Shown here one piece after another: positions 25,152 to 32,848 of a stretch of DNA of 64,000 nucleotides. Origin of the DNA: Nonomuraea aurantiaca (GTDB lineage: Bacteria > Actinomycetota > Actinomycetes > Streptosporangiales > Streptosporangiaceae); contig NZ_JAIWNB010000012.1 in assembly GCF_020215705.1 (NCBI RefSeq), positions 1 to 64,000 of the forward strand. The letters run 5' to 3'. The notes beneath the pieces are model-generated. The model was given only the letters and a program-made list of their open reading frames with translations, was not told the DNA's origin and made no database searches. Within the stretch, counting starts at the first letter, position 1. Each line of letters opens with the position of its first letter. A program made the translations under genes and the position numbers.

Positions 25152-26669
25152 GTGAGAAAGATCGGCGTTGTAACCGTCCTGGCCGGGCTCGTGGGCGCGC
25201 TCTCCGTGCCCACGCCCGGCCTGGCGGCCCGCCAGGCGGCCCCGGCGCTGGACGTGTTCGACATCTTCTACCGCAACGTCAACGACCATGGCGTCCGGCT
25301 CGTGGACTGGCAGGGCTACCTGGCCAACCCCTACATCGAGCTGACCGTGCGCGCGCCGAAGGTGCCGGGCATCGCCTATCCGCTGACCGTCGACCTCAAG
25401 GCCGAGGGCACCTCCCGGCTGATGCTCAACATGCCGAGCGAGCTCACCGCGACCGGCGCGACCAAGTCCTTCACGCTCACCGGCCCGGCCGACCGCGAGG
25501 TCGTCCGGCTGGCCATCCACTCCAAGCAGGGCCCGGGTCAGGACGAGCGGCACAAGTGGGTCATGAAGACCACCGACGCGACCGGCGCCACGATCACCCA
25601 GACGATGCCGATCACGGTCCAGCAGGACGAGAAGACCGCCCTGCGGCCGCCGATCCCCATCGACTTCGACTACCGCTACGACACGATCACCCGCTACTTC
25701 TCCGACCCGGGCGTGCGCAAGGCCGCGGAGACGGCGGTCCGGAACTGGTTCGCCTTCTTCGACCTCAAGCCGTTCGACCTCGTCCCCGCCGGGGACGAGG
25801 TCAACAAGCTGCCGGGCGACGACTGGCAGAACGAGGTCGAGGCCACCAACGCCAAGCCGTACAACGGCATGTACGTCTTCTTCCGCGGCATCCAGACGCC
25901 CTACTCGACCGGCTACCCGACGATCAACGGCAAGTTCCACACCCAGAACGGCAAGCCCACCCCCTACCACCGCTCGACCAGCATGATCCTGGAGTATGAC
26001 GAGCAGCTGATGAAGCTGGTCAGCTCGCTGGCCGACGAGGACTGGTACAAGACCGACCTCGGCCAGGTCATCGACGTGCACGGCCTGGTCATGCACGAGT
26101 ACGGCCACGCCGTCGCCTTCCACAGCGATTGGGCGGGCATGGCGAAGTACGTCGAGAGCATGGGCGACAAGAGCAAGGGCAGGGACGACCAGGAGGTCAT
26201 CGACTACCAGGGCTACCCGGTCCCGCTCGACACCAGCTATCACGTGCCCGGTGACGAGCCGTACTGGGACCGGCTCAGCGGCCAGAGCGGCGGCTGGCGC
26301 CACGTCTTCCCGACCAGGCAGTGGCAGCTGACCAAGCTGACGCTGCTGATCGCGGAGAACGCCGGCTGGAAGCTGAACAGGAAGCTGACCCCGTTCCTGA
26401 AGCCCTCGATCGAGACCGCCTCGGTCAAGGCCGGCCGGGCGGGCGCCGCCTACGACCAGCGGCTCCAGGCCAAGGGGGGCGTGCCCTTCTACGACTGGCA
26501 GGTCACCGGCGGCGCGCTGCCCGAAGGGCTGGCGCTCGACCGGTTCACCGGCGCGATCACCGGCAAGCCCGTGAAGGCGGGAACGTCGGCCTTCACCGTC
26601 CAGCTCAGGGACTACGACAAGCTGAGCACGCCCGTCACCCGCGAGTACTCGCTCACCGTCAACGCCTGA
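25152..26669 (+). CDS. Secreted HEYGH metalloprotease-like protein (2), paralogue
   Basis: This 505-residue paralogue of the preceding gene starts at a GTG 16 bases after it and has its own signal peptide (ends near TPGLAA). Long stretches are shared with copy 1, including VDLKAEGTSRLM, VQQDEKTAL, DWYKTD and DVHGLVMHEYGHAVAFHSDW (His315, Glu316, His319). It keeps the Ig-like domain (LPEGLALDRFTGAITGKP) but ends there, without the discoidin-like module. The pair looks like a tandem duplication in which one copy is targeted by the extra binding module and the other is free. It closes the GH127 unit and is followed by a strong terminator. Confidence 0.8.
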   Translation: MRKIGVVTVLAGLVGALSVPTPGLAARQAAPALDVFDIFYRNVNDHGVRLVDWQGYLANPYIELTVRAPKVPGIAYPLTVDLKAEGTSRLMLNMPSELTATGATKSFTLTGPADREVVRLAIHSKQGPGQDERHKWVMKTTDATGATITQTMPITVQQDEKTALRPPIPIDFDYRYDTITRYFSDPGVRKAAETAVRNWFAFFDLKPFDLVPAGDEVNKLPGDDWQNEVEATNAKPYNGMYVFFRGIQTPYSTGYPTINGKFHTQNGKPTPYHRSTSMILEYDEQLMKLVSSLADEDWYKTDLGQVIDVHGLVMHEYGHAVAFHSDWAGMAKYVESMGDKSKGRDDQEVIDYQGYPVPLDTSYHVPGDEPYWDRLSGQSGGWRHVFPTRQWQLTKLTLLIAENAGWKLNRKLTPFLKPSIETASVKAGRAGAAYDQRLQAKGGVPFYDWQVTGGALPEGLALDRFTGAITGKPVKAGTSAFTVQLRDYDKLSTPVTREYSLTVNA

Positions 26670-26672
26670 GAA

Positions 26673-26699
26673 GGGCGGTGGCCCCAGTGGCCGCCGCCC
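26673..26699 (+). terminator. Rho-independent-type terminator of the GH127 unit
   Basis: GGGCGGTGGCC (26673-26683) pairs with GGCCGCCGCCC (26689-26699) across loop CCAGT, with one wobble. It starts four bases after the stop of the second protease gene, and a TTTT tract follows at 26706-26709. Confidence 0.8.
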
Positions 26700-26707
26700 T
26701 CCCGGTT

Positions 26708-26800
26708 TTACAGTCCGTAGCGGCTCTTCAGGTGCCGCCACCAGCCGCGGAATATCCACGCGTCGAACTCGGTGATCGAAGTGGCGCTGCCGCTTTCATC
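26708..26800 (-). pseudogene. Orphan C-terminal coding end beside the TnpB element
   Basis: On the minus strand a protein-like tail, SGSATSITEFDAWIFRGWWR and then HLKSRYGL, runs to a TAA at 26708. No start is visible because the frame dissolves upstream before the TnpB gene. On the far side of the element (about 28180-28245, minus) another protein-like stretch, FAGFALEVFYDWTPTRV, is found. The two may be pieces of one gene separated by insertion. This is weak evidence and no family is recognised. Confidence 0.25.
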
Positions 26801-26935
26801 TGAATTGTGGTGCGGAGACTCGGTCCTTCGAGGCCGGGAGCAGCGCCACCCCTCCTTTCGAAAACAGTATGGAAAGAATCGGTCACGTTCGGTAATATGT
26901 GCGGTGAGTGAGGCCGCTGTGACAGGAGGTGCGCG

Positions 26936-28165
26936 ATGGCGATCCGCCGCTCCACCGCCAAACGGCACGGCCTGCCCACGATCGTGCAGCTGCGGCTCAC
27001 GCCCGCCCCTGCCCAGGCTGAGGCGCTGACGGCGGCGGTGCTGCTGTGTAATCAGGCAGCCACCGTCGTGTCCCGGCTGGCCTGGCAGCACCGCGTCTTC
27101 ACTGTGGTGGAGTTGCACCGGCTGGCCTACTATCCGGTGCGGGCGCAGGTGGCCGGGCTGGGCGCGCAGGCGGCCGTGCGGGCGATCGCCCGGGTCGCCG
27201 GCGCCTACGCCAACCGGCGCGCCTCCAAGAAACGGGCTCACATCTTCCGGCCGCACGGCGCTGTCCCTTACGACGCCCGGCTGCTGAGCTGGAATCGTGA
27301 CGCCCGGACCGTGTCGTTGTGGACTCCCACCGGCCGTGTCGCCGTGCCGTACACGGGTCGGCCGGAAGATCTCAAGGCCGTGGACGGGCTGCCGATGGGG
27401 GAGGCTGACCTGATCTGCCGACGCGGGGTGTGGCTGCTGCAGGTCGCCGTCACCTTGCCCAAGCCCCAGACGCGTGAGCCGGTCGGCGGCTTCGTGGGAG
27501 TGGATCAGGGGGTGGCGAACCTGGCGGTCACCTCCGACCGGGTGGTGCTGCCCGGTCCCGCCCTGGCCGGGCCTGTCGGCAGCAACGGCCACGTCCGCAC
27601 CCTGCGCGAACGGCGCCACCGCCAACGCCGACGCCTGCAGAAGACGGGCACTGCTGCGGCGCGGCGGGTGCTGCGCCGCCTTGCCGGGCGTGAACACCGG
27701 ATGATGACCGACCTCAACCACCAAATCAGCAAACATGTGGTGCGTGAAGCCGAACGCACCGGCCGCGGCATCGCCCTGGAAGATCTGCAGGGCATCCGCG
27801 GCCGGGTAAGGGCTCATCGGTTCCAGCGGCGCACCCTGCACAGCTGGGCCTTCGCCCAGCAGATCGCCTTCACCCGCTACAAGGCCGCCCGGGCCGGAGT
27901 CGCCTTCGTCCTGGTCGACCCCGCCTACACCTCCCAGGCCTGCCCGGAATGCGGGTGCGTGGCCAGGGCGAATCGGCCGGCGCGGGGCCGGTTCGTCTGC
28001 ACCGGGTGTGGCCTCGCTGGGCACGCCGACCACATCGCAGCCCGCAACATCGCCACACGCGGCGCAGCGGGCTGGGCTGCTGTCAACCAGCCACACGCTA
28101 CCGGCCACCCGTCAGCCAGACGGGACCGAGAGAGCAAACCACCGGCCTCAACCGGTGGTAGTTGA
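26936..28165 (+). CDS. tnpB: TnpB (IS200/IS605-type RNA-guided nuclease)
   Basis: This 409-residue TnpB has the RuvC-type nuclease order complete: the first Asp in GFVGVDQGVANLAV (near 188), Glu in GIALEDLQGIRG (near 281), a CPECG ... CTGCG zinc finger (335-360) and the third Asp in GHADHIAARNI (near 364). Length and domain order are normal, so the enzyme may be active. A GGAGG ribosome site precedes the ATG. No tnpA is present, as in IS1341-type solitary elements. It sits between the terminator of the GH127 unit and the GH43 gene. The 3' end of the gene overlaps the expected guide-RNA scaffold. Confidence 0.92.
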   Translation: MAIRRSTAKRHGLPTIVQLRLTPAPAQAEALTAAVLLCNQAATVVSRLAWQHRVFTVVELHRLAYYPVRAQVAGLGAQAAVRAIARVAGAYANRRASKKRAHIFRPHGAVPYDARLLSWNRDARTVSLWTPTGRVAVPYTGRPEDLKAVDGLPMGEADLICRRGVWLLQVAVTLPKPQTREPVGGFVGVDQGVANLAVTSDRVVLPGPALAGPVGSNGHVRTLRERRHRQRRRLQKTGTAAARRVLRRLAGREHRMMTDLNHQISKHVVREAERTGRGIALEDLQGIRGRVRAHRFQRRTLHSWAFAQQIAFTRYKAARAGVAFVLVDPAYTSQACPECGCVARANRPARGRFVCTGCGLAGHADHIAARNIATRGAAGWAAVNQPHATGHPSARRDRESKPPASTGGS

Positions 28166-28166
28166 C
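28138..28166 (+). ncRNA. Right-end hairpin, probable end of the TnpB guide-RNA scaffold
   Basis: ACCACCGG (28138-28145) pairs with CCGGTGGT (28152-28159) over loop CCTCAA, followed by AGTTGAC. This hairpin overlapping the tnpB stop is typical of IS605-type right ends and of the omega-RNA scaffold 3' end. If so, the guide would be copied from the flank starting near 28167. The exact boundary cannot be set from sequence alone. Confidence 0.55.
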
Positions 28167-28271
28167 CAGGAAGCAGCACACCCGCGTCGGAGTCCAGTCG
28201 TAGAAGACTTCCAGAGCGAACCCTGCGAAGGAAGAAGCAGTTTCATCGCATCTCCAGTGCTGGTGAGAGGG

Positions 28272-29663
28272 TCACGCCTGAGCGGTCCACTCCAGGACGC
28301 CGGTCGAGAAGCCGGTCTTCGAGGTGACGCTCAGCCGGAGCCTGGTCGTCGAGACCGCCGTGAACGTCGTGGTGTTGAAGGTGTTGGCCGCCGTTCCGCA
28401 GGCCGACTGTCCGGGCACGTCCACGTACGCGCTGCCGTTCCAGTACTGGACCTTGCACGAGGCAGGCAGGTCGATGCCCTGGTCGTCGTCGAACCAGTAG
28501 ACGCCGACCCGGTTGACGGTCTGCGCGGATGGCCACTGGTACTCCAGCCACTCGGTGCCCTGGTGGTCCCAGTTGCCGTAGGCGCCGTGGCTGTGGTCGG
28601 CCGAGCCGGCCGGGGTGAAGCCGTCGTTGACCGCGCCGAGGGTCTCCCACGGCGAGACGTAGGAGGTGGACGCCGTCGCGCTGAGCGCCAGGTTGCCGGG
28701 GTTGGCGGGACCCGTCGTCTGCACGACCTTCCGCATGGTGCCGTCGGCGTTCCAGTAGAGCTTGTCGAGCGTCACCGAGCGGCGGAAGTCGCCGCCTCCC
28801 GGGCTGCCCGCGTTGTGGTAGACCATGTACCACTGGCCCTTGAACTCGATGATCGCCGGATGGTTGGTGGTCGAGGAGACCTGGTCGAGCACCACTCCCC
28901 GGTGCGTCCACGGTCCCAGCGGGTTGCTAGCAGTGGCGTAGCGGATGCACGCGTAGCCGGGCGCCGAGCAGGCCGAGTCGTTGGCCGAGTAGGCGAGGTA
29001 GTAGGTGCCGTCGCGCTTGAACATCCAGGGGGCCTCCCAGAAGTTCGACACGCCGCTCGGCGTGACCACGCCGCCGTCGAGGTTGATCATGTCGGGCTTG
29101 AGCTTGGCGGCGCGCAGGCCGTAATAGGAGCCCCAATAGATGTAGGCCTGGCCGTCGTCGTCGGTGAAGACGGTCGGGTCGATGTTGAGCGGCGAGGAGT
29201 TGGGGGTGCTGTCGCTGATCAGCGGGCCGCCCTTGGCGTCGTGGAAGGGGCCGAGCGGGCTGTCGCCGACCGCCACGCCGATGTCCATCCAGCCGGCGCC
29301 GTTGCCGTTGACGGGGGCGTACCAGTAGTACTTTCCGTTGCGCGGCTCGACCTCACCCGCCCACGCGTCGGCGCCCGCCCAGGAGAAGTCGGTAAGTTTC
29401 AGCTTCGCGCCCTGATCCGTCCAGGTCGTCGCGTCGCCGGAAGTGAAGACGTGCCAGTCCCGCATGACGAAGTTCGTGCCGCCGGCGGGCGCCTCGTCGT
29501 GCCCCGTGTAGAGGTACATCGTGTCGCCGACCACCAGCGCGGCCGGGTCGGCGGTATAGATGGAGGTGGTGATCGGCGCGGCGGCGGGCGCCGGGGCCGC
29601 GCTGATGAGGACCAACCCGGCGGCGGCCGCCACGGCCAGGGTCATGGTTTTCAGACGTCTCAT
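28272..29663 (-). CDS. Secreted GH43 glycosidase with discoidin-like module
   Basis: This 463-residue enzyme has a signal peptide (cleavage near PAPAAA). The five-bladed GH43 propeller shows the three acidic residues in context: YTADPAAL (general base, near 39), NIDPTVF (near 158) and FWEAPWMF (catalytic acid, near 209). GH43 members cleave alpha-L-arabinofuranosides, arabinan or beta-xylosides. Residues 321-462 form a discoidin-like module (SYVSPWETLGAVNDG, VGVYWFDDDQGIDLPAS, KVQYWNGSAYVDVPG) closely similar to the end of protease-like protein 1. It is a single-gene unit under a perfect LacI-type palindrome. It probably releases arabinose or arabino-oligosaccharides outside the cell. Confidence 0.9.
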   Translation of the reverse strand: MRRLKTMTLAVAAAAGLVLISAAPAPAAAPITTSIYTADPAALVVGDTMYLYTGHDEAPAGGTNFVMRDWHVFTSGDATTWTDQGAKLKLTDFSWAGADAWAGEVEPRNGKYYWYAPVNGNGAGWMDIGVAVGDSPLGPFHDAKGGPLISDSTPNSSPLNIDPTVFTDDDGQAYIYWGSYYGLRAAKLKPDMINLDGGVVTPSGVSNFWEAPWMFKRDGTYYLAYSANDSACSAPGYACIRYATASNPLGPWTHRGVVLDQVSSTTNHPAIIEFKGQWYMVYHNAGSPGGGDFRRSVTLDKLYWNADGTMRKVVQTTGPANPGNLALSATASTSYVSPWETLGAVNDGFTPAGSADHSHGAYGNWDHQGTEWLEYQWPSAQTVNRVGVYWFDDDQGIDLPASCKVQYWNGSAYVDVPGQSACGTAANTFNTTTFTAVSTTRLRLSVTSKTGFSTGVLEWTAQA

Positions 29664-29699
29664 GTCAGGGCACTCCTCATTCGAGCTAGCGATTGCTTG

Positions 29700-29711
29700 G
29701 TTAGCGCTAAC
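29700..29711 (-). promoter_or_regulatory. LacI-type operator before GH43
   Basis: GTTAGCGCTAAC is a perfect 12-bp palindrome with central CG, the classic shape of LacI/GalR sites, 37 bases upstream of the GH43 start. A partial copy (GTTAGCGATACC) lies at about 29756-29767. The repressor is not identified; the LacI at 17-18 kb is one candidate. Confidence 0.7.
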
Positions 29712-29816
29712 ATTTTGGATCCCAGATCTGTGCGGTCTGCGAGGCGTTGTCGAGTGTTAGCGATACCACCAAGGTCGTCAAGGCCCAATGTTTACCGCGA
29801 TGGCCTTGCGGCTAAT

Positions 29817-29832
29817 CGATAGGTTGCTATCG
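29817..29832 (+). promoter_or_regulatory. Dyad before the P450 gene
   Basis: CGATAG-GTTG-CTATCG is a perfect inverted repeat 46 bases upstream of the P450 start. It could be the operator of the TetR regulator encoded downstream of the P450. Confidence 0.4.
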
Positions 29833-29878
29833 TTTCTTGTCAGGGTATTTCGTGACGACCGGTCATCCTGGGGGATGT

Positions 29879-31066
29879 ATGAGCGACACCTCAACGCTGC
29901 CTCTTTACATGCGGCGGACGGAGTTCAATCCCGCCACCGAGCTGGCGGAGCTGCGGGAGAAGGAAGGGATCACCCGCGTCACCACGTCGTTCGGCGTCGA
30001 GGCCTGGCTGGTGACCCGCTACGCCGACACGCGCGCGGTGCTGGGCGACGCCGAGCGGTTCAGCAACGCCCGCCAGACCTTCTTCCAGCCACCCGGCGCG
30101 ACGGAGGAGGAGCTCAAGGCGCTCCGCGCCGGCAACCTGCTCTCCTTCGACCCGCCCGAGCACAGCCGGCTGCGCCGGTTCCTGACGCCGGAGTTCACCA
30201 TCCGCCGCATGCGGCGGCTGGAGCCGCGGATCAAGGACATCGTCGAGGAGCACCTCGACGCCATGGAACGAGCCGGCTCACCCGTCGACCTGGTGTCGTC
30301 GTTCGCCCTGCCGATCCCCTCGCTGGTGATCTGCGAGCTGCTGGGCGTGCCGTACGCCGACCGCGCGGACTTCCAGCGCAGGACCGGCCGGATGCTCGAC
30401 GTGTCGCTGCCCATGGACGAGCGCCTCAAGCTGCAGCAGGAGTCGCGCGCGTACATGACCGAGCTGGTCGAGGGCATCCAGGCCGACCCCGGCGAGGAGC
30501 TGCTGGGCATGCTCGTGCGCGAGCACGGCGACGACCTGACCACGAACGAGCTGATCGGCATCGGCAACCTCCTGCTGATCGCCGGGCACGAGACCACCTC
30601 CAACATGCTCGGCCTGGGCACACTGGCCCTGCTCCGGCAGCCGGACCAGCTGGAGCTGCTCAAGAAGGAGCCCGAGCGGATCGAGGCCACCGTGGAGGAG
30701 CTGATGCGCTGGCTCAGCATTCTGCACGCCAGCATCGGCAGGGTGTGCACCACGGAGACCGAGGTCGCCGGTCAAACGATCCAGCCCGGCGACCTGGTGA
30801 TGTGCTCGCTGCCCCTCGCCAACCGCGACCCCGCCTTCATGGACGAGGCCGACGAGCTGGATATCACCCGCGGCGCGCCCGGCCACCTCGCCTTCGGCCA
30901 CGGCGTGCACCACTGCCTGGGCGCGCCGCTGGCCCGGATGGAGATGCGGATCGCCTTCCAGGCCCTTTTCCAGCGCTTCCCCGGACTGCGTACCGTCGCG
31001 CCCATCGCGGACTTCCGCTCCTTCCACATCGTGTACGGGCTGGCGTCGCTGGAGGTGGCCTGGTAA
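29879..31066 (+). CDS. Cytochrome P450
   Basis: This 395-residue soluble bacterial P450 has its I-helix oxygen site AGHETTS (near 234), the ExxR pair in VEELMRW and the heme-binding loop FGHGVHHCLGAPLAR with the Cys near residue 346. The chosen ATG (MSDTSTLPLY) has a GGGGG run just upstream; an earlier in-frame ATG is not supported. It needs ferredoxin and reductase partners, which are not nearby. It is followed 44 bases later by a TetR gene that likely controls it. It sits between plant-polymer loci; oxidation of a plant-derived small molecule is possible but not shown. Confidence 0.94.
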   Translation: MSDTSTLPLYMRRTEFNPATELAELREKEGITRVTTSFGVEAWLVTRYADTRAVLGDAERFSNARQTFFQPPGATEEELKALRAGNLLSFDPPEHSRLRRFLTPEFTIRRMRRLEPRIKDIVEEHLDAMERAGSPVDLVSSFALPIPSLVICELLGVPYADRADFQRRTGRMLDVSLPMDERLKLQQESRAYMTELVEGIQADPGEELLGMLVREHGDDLTTNELIGIGNLLLIAGHETTSNMLGLGTLALLRQPDQLELLKKEPERIEATVEELMRWLSILHASIGRVCTTETEVAGQTIQPGDLVMCSLPLANRDPAFMDEADELDITRGAPGHLAFGHGVHHCLGAPLARMEMRIAFQALFQRFPGLRTVAPIADFRSFHIVYGLASLEVAW

Positions 31067-31110
31067 CGCTGGCATGGAGTGACGGCGTGGATGCTGCTAG
31101 CGTTCGGCAT

Positions 31111-31755
31111 GTGCCAGAGCAGCGACGTCGTGCGGACGCACTGCGTAACTCCGACAGGATCGTCAGGGCGGCGATCACCGCCCTGCACGAGTCGGGCACG
31201 GCCGTCCCGCTGGAGGAGATCGCCCGCCGCGCCGGAGTCGGCATCGCCACCGTCTACCGGCGCTTCGGCGACCGCGACGGCGTGATCCTGGCCTGCTTCG
31301 AGACCTACTTCGCCGAGGAGATCGAGCCGGTCCTCCAGGCCGCCCGCGTGGCCGCCGACCCCCGGCAGGGGCTGGCCGACGCGCTGACGGCCGTGGTCGA
31401 CACGCTGTCCGGCCACCGGGCGCTCCTGTCGGCCGCGAAGGAGGCCGGGGCGTTCACGATCGGCATCGCCGAGCGGTTCATGGGACCGCTCGGCGACGTG
31501 CTGGCCGCCGCGCGGGCGCGCGGGCTGGTCCGCGACGACCTGCTGGTCCGAGACCTGGCGGCGATCGTGGTGATGGCACTGGCGACGACCCGCCACCACG
31601 GGGCCGACTCCGACGACAGCGCCGACCGGCGGCGCTACCTGGCGCTCCTCCTCGACGGCACCCGCCCGTCGGCCGTGCCGCTCCCCCGCCCGTCCGCCGT
31701 CGACCTCTTCGCCCACGAGCCGACGGACCACTGCCCGCGCCGCCACCACCACTGA
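31111..31755 (+). CDS. TetR-family regulator
   Basis: This 214-residue TetR protein has an intact HTH: RIVRAAITALHESG, VPLEEIARRAGVGIATVYRR, FGDRDGVI. The C-terminal domain is variable and ends in a His-rich tail (CPRRHHHH-like). I choose the GTG at 31111 (VPEQRRRADALR). There is no ribosome site, but TAGCGT lies 8 bases upstream as a possible -10, so a leaderless message is possible. It follows the P450 and may repress it through the CGATAG dyad. Genes 31820 onward run in the opposite direction and converge on it. Confidence 0.88.
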   Translation: MPEQRRRADALRNSDRIVRAAITALHESGTAVPLEEIARRAGVGIATVYRRFGDRDGVILACFETYFAEEIEPVLQAARVAADPRQGLADALTAVVDTLSGHRALLSAAKEAGAFTIGIAERFMGPLGDVLAAARARGLVRDDLLVRDLAAIVVMALATTRHHGADSDDSADRRRYLALLLDGTRPSAVPLPRPSAVDLFAHEPTDHCPRRHHH

Positions 31756-31819
31756 CCTGAGGGCCCGGCTGTGCGGTCAGGTGCTCCCGCGGACGTCCGG
31801 CGCGGGACTCGCTGTTCGG

Positions 31820-32848
31820 TCAACTGCTCGCGCGGACCGTCAGGCGGGGGACCAGCAGGGTCGCCGGTGGCACCGGGCGGCCCGCCAGTTTCTCCATCAG
31901 CAGCCCGACGGCCTCCCTGCCGACCTCCTCGGCCGGGATCAGCACCGAGGTGAGCCGGGCGGGCTCGGCCACGTCGTCCGGGCAGATCGCCACCACCGCG
32001 AGGTCCTGCGGCACCTTGCGGCCCAGCTGCCGCAGCGAGCTCAGCACGTGGTTGACGGCCGCCTCGTTGTGCACGACCAGCCCCGACAGGCCGGGCCGGG
32101 CCGCCAGCAGCCCGCTCACGGTGGCGTGGACCTCCTCGAAGCCCTCCTCGCACGGCAGCGCCGTACCATCGAGCCCGTGCTCGGCCAGGGCGGCGGTGAA
32201 GCCTTCGAGCGTACGGCGGGCGAAGCCGGTCCCCCGCTCGTAGACCACCGCCGGCGCGCCGAGCAGCACCACCTCGTGGTGCCCGCGCTCGGCCAGGTGC
32301 GCCACGCACAGCGCCCCGGCGGCGGCGAAGTCGAGGTCGACGCCGGTCACCCCGGCGGCGTCGGCGGGGAAGCCGATCAGCACGCTGGGCTCGGCGAGCC
32401 GGCGCAGCAGCGGGACTCTGGGGTCGTCGAGCTCGACGTCCATCAGCACCAGGCCGTCCACCAGCGCGCTGGCCGCGGCCCGGCGCAGCCCGTCGAGGCC
32501 CTCGTCGGCGGTCAGGAGCAGCACGTCGTGGTCGAAGTGGCGGGCCGCGGTGACCACCGAGGTGGCGAAGCGCATCAGCACCGGTACGTGCATGCCTGCC
32601 CGCAGCGGCAGCACCAGCGCGATCACGTTGGCCCGCTTGCTGGCCAGCGCCCTGGCGCCGGCGTTGGGGTGGTAGCCGAGCGTCCGCACGCTCTCGAGCA
32701 CCCGCCGCCGGGTGTCGGCCGAGATCGCCCGCTTGCCGCTGAGCACATAGGAGACCGTGCTCACCGCCACACCCGCGTGCCGCGCCACCTCGACGATGGT
32801 GACCGCCCGGCCGGTCGCGTGCCCGTCCACCGGGTGGCCGTCTGTCAT
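31820..32848 (-). CDS. LacI-family regulator coupled to the cytoplasmic GH3
   Basis: This 342-residue LacI protein has its HTH and hinge in VTIVEVARHAGVAVSTVSYV and LGYHPNAGARALASKRAN. The sensor domain runs from VIALVLPLRAG to LVVHNEAAVNHVLSSLRQLG. The ATG at 32848 overlaps the stop of the GH3 gene (ATGA), so the repressor is made from the message it likely controls. The twin operators upstream of the GH3 are the expected sites, giving autoregulation. Its signal is presumably a product of that GH3 enzyme. Confidence 0.92.
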   Translation of the reverse strand: MTDGHPVDGHATGRAVTIVEVARHAGVAVSTVSYVLSGKRAISADTRRRVLESVRTLGYHPNAGARALASKRANVIALVLPLRAGMHVPVLMRFATSVVTAARHFDHDVLLLTADEGLDGLRRAAASALVDGLVLMDVELDDPRVPLLRRLAEPSVLIGFPADAAGVTGVDLDFAAAGALCVAHLAERGHHEVVLLGAPAVVYERGTGFARRTLEGFTAALAEHGLDGTALPCEEGFEEVHATVSGLLAARPGLSGLVVHNEAAVNHVLSSLRQLGRKVPQDLAVVAICPDDVAEPARLTSVLIPAEEVGREAVGLLMEKLAGRPVPPATLLVPRLTVRASS

